DNA of 53,978 nucleotides from Verrucomicrobiota bacterium (GTDB lineage Bacteria; Verrucomicrobiota; Verrucomicrobiia; Limisphaerales; SIBE01), in NCBI GenBank assembly GCA_027623095.1, contig JAQBVM010000004.1, positions 1 through 53,978 on the forward strand, given 5' to 3'. The notes under the pieces were generated by a model, which saw only the letters and a program-made list of their open reading frames with translations, did not search any database and was not told the origin of the DNA. Numbering within the stretch: position 1 is the first letter of the stretch; the number at the start of each line of letters is the position of its first letter. A program made the translations under genes and the position numbers. Shown piece by piece: positions 16,861 through 25,549 of this stretch.

Positions 16861-18840
16861 TCATTTTTCGTCGTTGCTCACAAGCTCTGCCAATTTCGTT
16901 CCCATTTTCTCCCAATCGGCAGTTACTTCCTCAAGCCGATCCTGGATCTCGGAGACTTCGCGATTGATCTTCACAGGTAATCCCGGTGTCTCATACGTGA
17001 CTGGATCTTCAAGTTGAGTGGTGAGTTCCTGTTGCCGTTTCTCCAACTTTGCTATTTCCGATTCCAAACGATCGACGGTGTCTTTGAGGCCTTTCCTTTG
17101 TCGATAGCGGATCTGCCGTTGTTCGGCTTCCAGCCGTTTTTGATCCTTTGATTTGACACCAGGACGTTCATCTGGGGTTTTGTTGGGCGCGCCATTTCTT
17201 GGGACTGGCTCTAGCGCGGCGCGGCGCGCGGCATCCGCGGTGGATTTCTGCAGATAATAGTCATAGCCGCCGGGATAGGCTGTCAAACGTCCATCGTTAA
17301 CGTGGACCGCGTGATTGGCAATCGCTCGAATGAAATAGACGTCGTGGCTGATGAATATGAGCGTACCTTCATACTGCGAGAGCGCAATCACTAGAGCATC
17401 AATGCTCGCCATATCGAGGTGTGTGGTCGGTTCATCCATCAACAGGAGGTTTGGCGGATCGAGGAGCAGTTTGACCAGGGCCAATCGGCTTTTCTCCCCA
17501 CCGCTGAGGACCCGCACCTTCTTGAACACGTCGTCGCCGCGAAAGAGAAAGGATCCTAGAATTGTGCGGACGGATTGCTCGGTGACTCGCTGAGGTGTGC
17601 TCAATCCCTCTTCCAGGACTGTCTGATCCGGGTCGAGGTTTTCAATGCGATGCTGGCTGTAGTAACCCGCCTTGACTTGATAACCGAGTTCGTGAGTGCC
17701 GGATTGAACGGGCAGAATTTCTGCAAGAAGTTTGAGCAGGGTGGATTTGCCCGCGCCATTTGGGCCCACCAAGACAATGCGCTGACCTCGTTCGGCCTCA
17801 AAATTCAATCCGCGATAAACGACATTTTCACCGTAGGCATGGTCGATATTGGTTAACCGGATGACCCGGCGACCGCTTCGCGCGGGTTGCGGAAAGCGGA
17901 AATGAATTGTCTGTTCGTCTGCCGCCGGAGCATCGATCTTCTCCATTCGGTCAATTTGCTTGAGCTTGCTTTGCGCTTGGGATGCCTTTGTGTTCTTCGC
18001 GCGGAAACGTTCCACAAATCCCATGAGCCGGGTGATCTCGCGCTGTTGATTATCGAAGGCCGCCTGGTGCTGTTCGTCCTTGGCCTTGCGCTGAACAAGG
18101 TAGTCGTCGTAGTTCCCTCGAAAGCGGACGAGGTTGCCGAGTCGAATTTCGACGACGCTCTGAACGAGTTGATTCAAGAAGGAGCGATCATGAGAAATCA
18201 TCAGGACCGCCCCGGGATAACGCTTCAGGTAATCTTGAAACCAAAGGAGAGCTTCCAAATCCAGGTGGTTCGTGGGTTCGTCCAGCATGAGCAGATCCGG
18301 TTCCTGCACGAGCAATCGCGCCAGGTGCGCGCGCATGATCCATCCACCGCTCATCTCACGGAGGGGGCGTTCGAAATCCCGGTCCCGAAAACTCAGTCCG
18401 TTGAGAATCTGCTTGGCGCGCGCTTCCAATCGGGAACCTCCCAGCGCTTCGAATTTTGCCTTCAGATGGTCGGCACCGTGCGTTTCTGAATCGTCAAGAA
18501 TTTGTGGCGATCCGTTTGTTTGCGGTGTGGCAGCACCCTCACGCATCAATTTGCGCAGCTCCGCGAACTCCGGGTTTATGGCCGTGGCTAGCTCCAGTAC
18601 CGTTTCCTCGCCTGCGGGAGCGCTCTCCTGTGGCAAATGCCCGAGTACAGTGTTTCGTTGAATCGCGATGGACCCTTTGTCGGGTGATTCAGCTCCCAGA
18701 ATAAGGGAAAACAGCGTGGTCTTTCCCGCGCCGTTCGGTCCGACCAACCCAATCCTGTCTTCGCGATTAATTTGAATCGAAACATTCTCGAAGAGAGTTC
18801 GCCCGCCAAAAGCCTTCGTAATTTCAGAAATTGTCAGCAT
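16861..18840 (-). CDS. ABC-F family ATP-binding protein (Uup/YdiF-like)
   Basis: Two Walker A motifs (GPNGAGKTT, GPNGAGKST), two ABC signatures (MSGGWIMRAHLARLL, LSGGEKSRLALVKLLL), no TM segments, C-terminal coiled coil; start MLTISEITKAF at 18840. Confidence 0.94.
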   Translation of the reverse strand: MLTISEITKAFGGRTLFENVSIQINREDRIGLVGPNGAGKTTLFSLILGAESPDKGSIAIQRNTVLGHLPQESAPAGEETVLELATAINPEFAELRKLMREGAATPQTNGSPQILDDSETHGADHLKAKFEALGGSRLEARAKQILNGLSFRDRDFERPLREMSGGWIMRAHLARLLVQEPDLLMLDEPTNHLDLEALLWFQDYLKRYPGAVLMISHDRSFLNQLVQSVVEIRLGNLVRFRGNYDDYLVQRKAKDEQHQAAFDNQQREITRLMGFVERFRAKNTKASQAQSKLKQIDRMEKIDAPAADEQTIHFRFPQPARSGRRVIRLTNIDHAYGENVVYRGLNFEAERGQRIVLVGPNGAGKSTLLKLLAEILPVQSGTHELGYQVKAGYYSQHRIENLDPDQTVLEEGLSTPQRVTEQSVRTILGSFLFRGDDVFKKVRVLSGGEKSRLALVKLLLDPPNLLLMDEPTTHLDMASIDALVIALSQYEGTLIFISHDVYFIRAIANHAVHVNDGRLTAYPGGYDYYLQKSTADAARRAALEPVPRNGAPNKTPDERPGVKSKDQKRLEAEQRQIRYRQRKGLKDTVDRLESEIAKLEKRQQELTTQLEDPVTYETPGLPVKINREVSEIQDRLEEVTADWEKMGTKLAELVSNDEK

Positions 18841-18952
18841 TAAAACCCGGAGATCTTGTGGTGAGTTCGTGCAATGCGCAAGTTTTGCTCGAAATCGAAT
18901 TGGGGAAACAGCGGAAGACAGAGCGATGCGCCAAGAAAAAGAACGGACCAGT

Positions 18953-20650
18953 TTAGGTGCGCTCAAGAGTTCGTGCTCGGTTTTGTACATCTATAACTGC
19001 TTGAAAAAGCGCGCCTTCAGCAAGACTTCCTTCCAGCTTACCGGTTTCCGCGTTCACCACGGGTAGGCTTTCACCGACAAATTGACTGACTTTGGCCATC
19101 GCTTCGGCAAGGCTGTTGTGGGCGTACAGCGTCATCGGCCGTGTGTCCATAAAATCACTAATACTGCCGTCGGCACATTCTATGGCTTCATAAATAGAAA
19201 CTTTGCCTAGGAGCTGACCACCATCATCCACGACATAGGCTTCGGTATGCCCGCGACTTTTCATTTCTTGGCGTAATTGATTGCCAGTAGTTGTAGGTTC
19301 AGCACGCACATAATCTTGGCTGGCAAATGAGGCGATGGATTGTTGACTGAGCGCGATCGCTTCACGGCCCTTGATCAAATCAATGCCACGATCCAGCAAC
19401 TGCCGGTCAAAAATCGAATGTCCAAACAGGCGATGGGTAATCAGGCTGCACACCATCACCGCGATCATTACCGCGACCGCGTACTGATAGGACTGAGTTA
19501 GCTCAAGAATAATCAACACCGCCGAAACCGGCGCACCGATGACGGCCGAGCTAACCGCAGCCATGCCCGCAACACTAATAATACTGGCGATATCCGCAAA
19601 CCCGAACATCACCAGGAGCTGACCTGCGAGCGCGCCGGCGGCTACGCCTATAAATAGAGAGGGTGAAAAAACGCCACCAAACAGACCAAAGCCAATGCAT
19701 AGCGCCGTCATAAGGACTTTCGCAATCAACACTGTAAGCAGCAATGACAGGGCGAACTCTCCGGCGATCATGTCATTAATACTCGAAATTCCCAGGCCGA
19801 GTATCTGTGGAATCCAAACCCCGACCAAGCCACAAATTGTCGCCGCAATAAACGGGAGCAGTATTGGTGATGTTTTGATTTTTGCCGCGCTCTGAGCGGA
19901 GTAGCGCAGTGCCCACATAAAACACACAGCGATTAATGAAAACATCGGCGCCAAAACAACTAGGACCGGAACAATCTCGGCGAGAGGTGGCACGACACTG
20001 CTAATCTCAAATGTTGTTCTATGAGGAAACCATTGATTGCCCAAGGCGCTGGCGGAGACTGATGCGACGGTGATTGGTGCAATGGCGCGCACAGAGAAGT
20101 GTCGAAGAATAGCTTCATGGGCAAAAATGACCCCAGCAATTGGTGCGTTAAACCCCGCGGAAATTGCTGCCGCAACACCACAGCCAAGATACACTTCATG
20201 GGATAAACGACTTGAAACAAAGCGCTTAACCCAGATCCCCATAGTCGCGCCAAAATGAACAATTGGTCCATATTGACCGACTGAGCCACCGCCACTTGCC
20301 GAGGCAAAGGCTGCTAGAGTAGAGGTAAGCCCGGTTTTGATATCCAGCGGCTCATTAACTTGATGTGCGGCATACATCGAATCCGCAGGGCCGGCCCAAC
20401 GACCAATTCCGAAACCGGTTTTTAAAACCACAACAACCGCGGCCGCAGCCCACAGAAAGAGTACACTGGAAAAAGAAATTGTTTGCCCGCCAATTGTCAG
20501 AGAGAGGAGATCGCTGACTTCACGTTGGAGCCCAAACCATTGAACACCCATCACAAATAGGTTGGAAACTATGGCGAGAACCGCACCGATGAGTCCGCCC
20601 ACCAGAAGAATGATAACGACCTCTAATAAAGCATCACGTACTTTGTGCAT
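18953..20650 (-). CDS. ClC-type chloride channel/transporter with C-terminal CBS domains
   Basis: GGSVGQYGPIVHFGA, FNAPIAGVIFAHEAIL, GFGLFGGVFSPSLFIGVAAGALAG; CBS region ASFASQDYVRAEPTTTGNQLRQEM...GSISDFMDTRPMTLYAHNSLAEAMAKV. Confidence 0.9.
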   Translation of the reverse strand: MHKVRDALLEVVIILLVGGLIGAVLAIVSNLFVMGVQWFGLQREVSDLLSLTIGGQTISFSSVLFLWAAAAVVVVLKTGFGIGRWAGPADSMYAAHQVNEPLDIKTGLTSTLAAFASASGGGSVGQYGPIVHFGATMGIWVKRFVSSRLSHEVYLGCGVAAAISAGFNAPIAGVIFAHEAILRHFSVRAIAPITVASVSASALGNQWFPHRTTFEISSVVPPLAEIVPVLVVLAPMFSLIAVCFMWALRYSAQSAAKIKTSPILLPFIAATICGLVGVWIPQILGLGISSINDMIAGEFALSLLLTVLIAKVLMTALCIGFGLFGGVFSPSLFIGVAAGALAGQLLVMFGFADIASIISVAGMAAVSSAVIGAPVSAVLIILELTQSYQYAVAVMIAVMVCSLITHRLFGHSIFDRQLLDRGIDLIKGREAIALSQQSIASFASQDYVRAEPTTTGNQLRQEMKSRGHTEAYVVDDGGQLLGKVSIYEAIECADGSISDFMDTRPMTLYAHNSLAEAMAKVSQFVGESLPVVNAETGKLEGSLAEGALFQAVIDVQNRARTLERT

Positions 20651-20797
20651 GAAACGACTGCCCCGGCAATAATCACTAGACCACTTTCAGCGCGCAGATT
20701 ATCCAGTACCGATGACGCCGTCAAAGGTTGTGATAGGACCCAAATCGTCGCCATGCGATTTCCGAACTCACTCGTAGATGCGCCAGGCTGGCGATGA

Positions 20798-21742
20798 TCA
20801 GTTGGACTCAGCCTTGCGTCCGTGCGTGAGGAAGTCGAGGTAATCGGAAAGTTTGGCCTTCATTTCTTTGCGGAGAACAATCGCGTCGATGAGTCCGCGC
20901 TCGAGGAGGAACTCCGCTGTCTGAAATCCGGGCGGGAGCTCGGATTGAGTGGTGTCTTTAATCACTCGAGGGCCCGCGAACCCGATCATCGCCTCGGGTT
21001 CAGCCAGAATGAGATCGCCCACGGTAGCGAAGCTCGCCATCACGCCCGCTGTCGTTGGATTTGTTAATACGCTGATGAACGGGAGCTTGCCCTTTGCGTG
21101 GTACGCGAGAGCCGCGCAGGTTTTTGCCATTTGCATGAGACTGAGCATACCCTCGTACATTCGAGCTCCACCGCTGGAAGACACAATGATAATCGGAAGT
21201 CCTTTGTCGGTGCCAGCCTCAATGAGGCGCGTCAGTTTTTCCCCGACCACCGAACCCATGGATCCGCCAAGGAAGTGGAAATCCATGACACCCAGAGCGA
21301 CGCGAATGGAGTTGATTTTTCCGATCCCGGTGATGACTGCGTCTTTGAGGTTTGTTGATTTTTGGTAAAACTCCAGTCTGCTCGTGTAGGAGGCGACGCC
21401 GGTGAATTTCAGAACGTCAACGCTCGTCATGTCGGCGTCCATTTCCTGAAACGAACAAGTCTCCACGAGCGAATGAATGCGTTCCCGGGCGCTGATGGGA
21501 AAATGATGGCTGCACTGCCTGCAGACTTTGAGATTCTCGTCCAGCTCCTTGTCGTAAAGCATGAGCGAGCATTTGGGGCACTTGGTCCATAAACCCTCGG
21601 GAATTTCGCGTCGTTTCATTTTCGATGACGCGATTTTCGGTTTCTTCGGGAAGGAGTGTTGCGCGGTGTCCTTTTGCTTGGAGCTGGTTGTGTCGGTAGC
21701 CTCTACACCGAGGGTCTTTTTGGTGAATGAAGTTGTCGCCAT
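20798..21742 (-). CDS. accD: Acetyl-CoA carboxylase carboxyltransferase subunit beta
   Basis: Zn ribbon CPKCSLMLYDKELDENLKVCRQCSHHFPISARERI; GGSMGSVVGEKLTRLIE; SSSGGARMYEGMLSLMQMAKT; GFAGPRVIKDTT. Confidence 0.96.
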   Translation of the reverse strand: MATTSFTKKTLGVEATDTTSSKQKDTAQHSFPKKPKIASSKMKRREIPEGLWTKCPKCSLMLYDKELDENLKVCRQCSHHFPISARERIHSLVETCSFQEMDADMTSVDVLKFTGVASYTSRLEFYQKSTNLKDAVITGIGKINSIRVALGVMDFHFLGGSMGSVVGEKLTRLIEAGTDKGLPIIIVSSSGGARMYEGMLSLMQMAKTCAALAYHAKGKLPFISVLTNPTTAGVMASFATVGDLILAEPEAMIGFAGPRVIKDTTQSELPPGFQTAEFLLERGLIDAIVLRKEMKAKLSDYLDFLTHGRKAESN

Positions 21743-21764
21743 TTTTTAAATCGATTCTTGGAAC

Positions 21765-22562
21765 CTACATGCCGCGCGCGACGGTCCAGACAGAGACTTG
21801 TCCGCAGCCTTTCGCGCGGAGAGTTTTGGCGCACGCACTCGTGGTAGCTCCGGTCGTGAGTACATCATCCACCAAAACGATTCGTTGGCCGTTGAGGTCT
21901 TTTCCGCCGCAGACGCGGAAAGCGCTGCGGACATTGACTGCGCGCTGAGATCTCGAAAGACGTGTTTGCGTCTGTGTCGCAGTCGCCCTTTCAAGGAGCA
22001 CCGAGGATATGGGTATTCCGGTCGCCCGACTCAAGCGTTTTGCCAGTCGCTCCGCTTGATTGAACTCACGTTCGCGTTTTTTCAATGGGTGGAGCGGGAC
22101 CGGGACAATGAGGTCCCAGTCCTTTTGTTGAAGGCTTTGGGCCGATTTCTCGACGAGGAGCCGCGCCAAGAACGGTTCGAACCAAAGCGCCCGTTGGTAT
22201 TTGTAGCGATGCAATATTTCCAAAACGACTCCTGAAGCGGCAACGGCTGCCCGGGCGGAAGTAAAACAGAGCTCCAGCTCACGGCAGTTGGCGCATTCAA
22301 ATTGGGACGTAATGTCCCCCGAGAACGGCAAGCCGCATCGGTCGCAAAACGGCGGCTTGATATACCGCACACTGCTGCGGCATTGTTCGCAGACGTATCC
22401 CGCATGAGCTGCACTGGGTTGAACACGGCAAACTTGACAGGCGTCAGGGTAGATAAAGGACAGGACTGCATCAAGCCACGATTTTAGTCCCTTCCGATGC
22501 TTCTCCCAGCGTCCGCCACCTGATGCTTTCACCAGTTTAATTTTGGAATGAGAAGGTACCAT
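21765..22562 (-). CDS. ComF family protein (phosphoribosyltransferase-like)
   Basis: CQVCRVQPSAAHAGYVCEQCRSSV zinc-binding start; FNQAERLAKRLSRATGIP; RIVLVDDVLTTGATTSACAKTLRAKGCGQVSVWTVAR PRPP-binding motif. Confidence 0.93.
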   Translation of the reverse strand: MVPSHSKIKLVKASGGGRWEKHRKGLKSWLDAVLSFIYPDACQVCRVQPSAAHAGYVCEQCRSSVRYIKPPFCDRCGLPFSGDITSQFECANCRELELCFTSARAAVAASGVVLEILHRYKYQRALWFEPFLARLLVEKSAQSLQQKDWDLIVPVPLHPLKKREREFNQAERLAKRLSRATGIPISSVLLERATATQTQTRLSRSQRAVNVRSAFRVCGGKDLNGQRIVLVDDVLTTGATTSACAKTLRAKGCGQVSVWTVARGM

Positions 22563-22571
22563 CGAAATGAT

Positions 22572-23483
22572 TTAATCCATTCCTTTTGCCGGATCCGAGT
22601 CTCTTGCGAAATGCCTGCGCAGAACGAAACCCAAGAGCAACAGCAGAATGGGCATGGCGAGCCATCCGTCAATGAGTTTGTTACTTCCCCAAACAGATCT
22701 CATTGGAGAGCCTTTTTCAGCAAACAAAAAACCGTAAGATTTCAGCCAAAATATCCAACCTGCATGGAGCCCAATCGAGAAATAGAGTGTTCCAGTTCTC
22801 TGGAAGGCGATACCGAGAATCATGCCCACCAGCGCTAGGTTGACAAAAGCGGGCACGAGTTCCTGAAAATGGATGAAACCCGCCGCCATCGTGCCAAGAG
22901 CCAAAAATCCGGATGTCCAACGGATCGATTCGACCGGTTCGGCTCGGCCGAGGAAATGCACAAGCGCGTAAATGAAGCTGCTGACCCAAAGCGAATGCTG
23001 CCAGGCCATTACCCTTCGCAGGCCGCCAAAGATGGCACCGCGAAAAAGCACCTCCTCAAGAAGCGAAACCACGATGGCGGCGAGACCCGCATTGAACAAG
23101 TGTCGAAGAATCCTTGCCGAAGTATGTTGATACGCCAGTGACCGCGCATCGCAGAGGAGGGCTATGAATACGATTAAGGCCAGAGATCCAAAACCGAGCA
23201 AGAAACCGTGGCTCACGGCTCTCCATCCTAGAGGATCCCTTCGAATCCCAAGGTCAATCCAGCTTCTGATGCCGATCGCTCGGAGAAACGGCCAAAGGCC
23301 CGCAACAGCAATCAGCATTAAGGATCGGCTGACGTATCGATGAAACGGTTTCTCGGCTAGGAACTGGAGAGACGGGCTGAGCTGGGCCAATCCCTGGGCA
23401 GCTCCGTAAAGCCACGGGGCGAGAAGCGCGCCTCCGACAAAGACAGACAGAATGTAAACCAAGATGGCTCGGATTGGTCTCAT
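22572..23483 (-). CDS. CPBP family intramembrane protease (CAAX-protease-like)
   Basis: Multi-pass; VSLLEEVLFRGAIFGGLRR and SSFIYALVHF motifs, C-terminal NLALVGMILGIAFQRTGTLYFSIGLHAGW. Confidence 0.85.
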   Translation of the reverse strand: MRPIRAILVYILSVFVGGALLAPWLYGAAQGLAQLSPSLQFLAEKPFHRYVSRSLMLIAVAGLWPFLRAIGIRSWIDLGIRRDPLGWRAVSHGFLLGFGSLALIVFIALLCDARSLAYQHTSARILRHLFNAGLAAIVVSLLEEVLFRGAIFGGLRRVMAWQHSLWVSSFIYALVHFLGRAEPVESIRWTSGFLALGTMAAGFIHFQELVPAFVNLALVGMILGIAFQRTGTLYFSIGLHAGWIFWLKSYGFLFAEKGSPMRSVWGSNKLIDGWLAMPILLLLLGFVLRRHFARDSDPAKGMD

Positions 23484-23559
23484 GGATCGTTATGGAACGT
23501 TCTCTTTGAGATTCTCGATTCCGGCGGGGCTGTGCTTTTGCAGCAACGCCGTCCATCTA

Positions 23560-23631
23560 TGGGAGGGTGAGGCTCCTGCCGAACCCTGGAATCCCCCCAA
23601 GCGTGGGTTCGACAGGAGTCTCACCCTCCCA
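23560..23631. repeat. Dispersed inverted repeat, copy B (26-bp arms, near perfect)
   Basis: gggagggtgaggctcctgccgaaccc (23561-23586) / gggttcgacaggagtctcaccctccc (23605-23630). Confidence 0.88.
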
Positions 23632-23741
23632 AAATGAACGAGAAAAAGACAACTCACTTTCCTTAGGAGTTTAAATTATGTTGGCATGGGAATTGCAAGC
23701 TGTTAAAGACGCGGTGTTCGAGAGATTTTCGTTGCAACGCG

Positions 23742-24587
23742 ATGAGTGAGACTGACGCTGAAGAGCTTTCCAAGCCTGGACAGTTCGGGCGGTACTACCT
23801 CCAAGAGTTGATTGCCAGTGGAGGAATGGCCGATATTTGGCTTGCCACGAATTCAAAAGGAGAACCGTTCGCGTTGCGCCGTCTTCGCGATTCCTCGCTC
23901 TTCAGTTTCAAGTCCAAGAAACGTTTTTTGCGCGGATGCCGAATCCTTTCGGAGATTCATGCGCACGATTATGTAATTGGATATGTCGAACATGGTAAGA
24001 TTGGAAAGTGGCTTTACCTGTTGATGGAGTATGTCGAAGCGTCCAATTTGAAACAATTGGCCGCCCGCGATGATTTGGTCCTAAGGGAGAATATCGGAAA
24101 CATTCTGATCGATATGGCGATTGCCGTGGAACATGTTCACGACAGCGGGTATATGCATTTGGACTTCAAGCCGGAGAACGTGCTCGTGACGCGAAACGCC
24201 GGAGTTCGGCTGGTCGATTTCGACCTTGCTCAGCCCCGCCCCGAAAAGCCAAAGAAAAGTTCCGACAATCCGGGTACCCCGGCGTATATGGCCCCCGAAC
24301 AATTGCAACGGCAGCCTTTCGACCACCGTGTCGATGTGTTCTCGTTTGGTGTGGCCGCCTATGAACTTTTGACAGGCCGGAAGCCGTTCATCGGAGATAC
24401 TCCGGACGAAATTCTGAGAAAGCAATTAGATCGAAGCATCGATTTCGTACCTCCACGCGAGCTGAACGCGGACATTCCGGCAGCGCTCGAGAAATCCGTT
24501 TTGCGGTGCTTGGAGCGGGATATGGATCGGCGTTACCCGCTCATAAGCGTGCTCGTTCACGAACTCCAAACGGCTCTCTACGTTTGA
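23742..24587 (+). CDS. Serine/threonine protein kinase-like protein with degenerate catalytic motifs
   Basis: Kinase fold motifs ELIASGGMADIWLA, HLDFKPENVLV, GTPAYMAPEQL, DVFSFGVAAYELLTGRKPF; but FALR for VAIK and DFD for DFG. Confidence 0.88.
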   Translation: MSETDAEELSKPGQFGRYYLQELIASGGMADIWLATNSKGEPFALRRLRDSSLFSFKSKKRFLRGCRILSEIHAHDYVIGYVEHGKIGKWLYLLMEYVEASNLKQLAARDDLVLRENIGNILIDMAIAVEHVHDSGYMHLDFKPENVLVTRNAGVRLVDFDLAQPRPEKPKKSSDNPGTPAYMAPEQLQRQPFDHRVDVFSFGVAAYELLTGRKPFIGDTPDEILRKQLDRSIDFVPPRELNADIPAALEKSVLRCLERDMDRRYPLISVLVHELQTALYV

Positions 24588-24758
24588 ACGAAAGCGGCGG
24601 GTCCTCCATAAAAACCTACGACGTTGATCCAGCCATCAGACGTTTGGCACGCAATCGTAAATAATTTGAACTTTATCTAATCTTGGCCGTCTATGAGTAT
24701 ATTCCGCGGAAAATGTTTGGAAACCGTTCCGTCGAATCGGTGTTCGAATTCAGAATAG

Positions 24759-25451
24759 GTGGAACTGGTAAGCGGTTTGCGGAAAGAGTTTTCTATCGGG
24801 GATTACTTGCAAATGAAAGACGAGGCGGGAGAGGACTTCGGTCAAATTCTGAACGGTTCGGGATCACACTCTGAGGATCTCGGAGCGGCGCAATCCCGCT
24901 CCCGCAATTCGTCAGAGTCGCTTGGTGAATCGCTTTTAAAGGTGGATATCGCTCCAACCGTGTTGCGGACTCTTCCGTCCGATTTCGTAAAACGACATCG
25001 CATCTTGCCCATTCGGATCCGAAACGGAACCCTTCATGTTGCAACTTCCGATCCCGGAAATCAGAGGGTGATCGACGACATCCGGCTCTTGACTGGCTTG
25101 GAAGTGGAAGAATCCATGGTGCCGGCTTCGGGACTACTCGAGAGAATCGCGGAGTGTTATCGAGTTACGGTGGAGCAGATGCTTGAGAACCTCGACCCGG
25201 AGCACGGTCCGGCGGCGGATGGCGGGAATTTGCATGATATCGAGGTGATGGCCAACGAACCCACGGTCATCAACCTGGTCAATGTGATTATCTCGACGGC
25301 ATTGAAAGAGCGGGCGAGCGATATTCATTTGGTGCCCTTCGAGCAGTCTCTCCAATTGCGATACCGAATTGACGGACTGCTGCAGGAAAAACCGCCTCCT
25401 CCCAAGAATCTTCATGCCGCGCTTGTCTCTAGTGTAGTGTCTTTCAAATAA
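24759..25451 (+). pseudogene. gspE: Type II secretion ATPase GspE, N-terminal part; interrupted by inserted element
   Basis: LRTLPSDFVKRHRILPIRIRNGTLHVATSDPGN, NLVNVIISTALKERASDIHLVPFEQSLQLRYRIDGLLQE; frame ends in VSFK* inside the insertion. Confidence 0.9.
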
Positions 25452-25538
25452 CTATACATACGCCGAGGCACAATGTGGCCTAAAAAGGCCGAAAAGCGAA
25501 GATTTCGAATGTATAGACATTTCGGAGACACTACACTA
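25430..25538. mobile_element. MITE-like non-autonomous element inserted in gspE with TA duplication in a CTAG target
   Basis: ctaGTGTAGTGTCT...AGACACTACACtag; subterminal ctatacat/atgtatag and internal ggcct-aaaa-aggcc palindromes; net insertion 107 bp; removal restores the GspE frame exactly. Confidence 0.92.
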
Positions 25539-25549
25539 GAGTCAAGATT

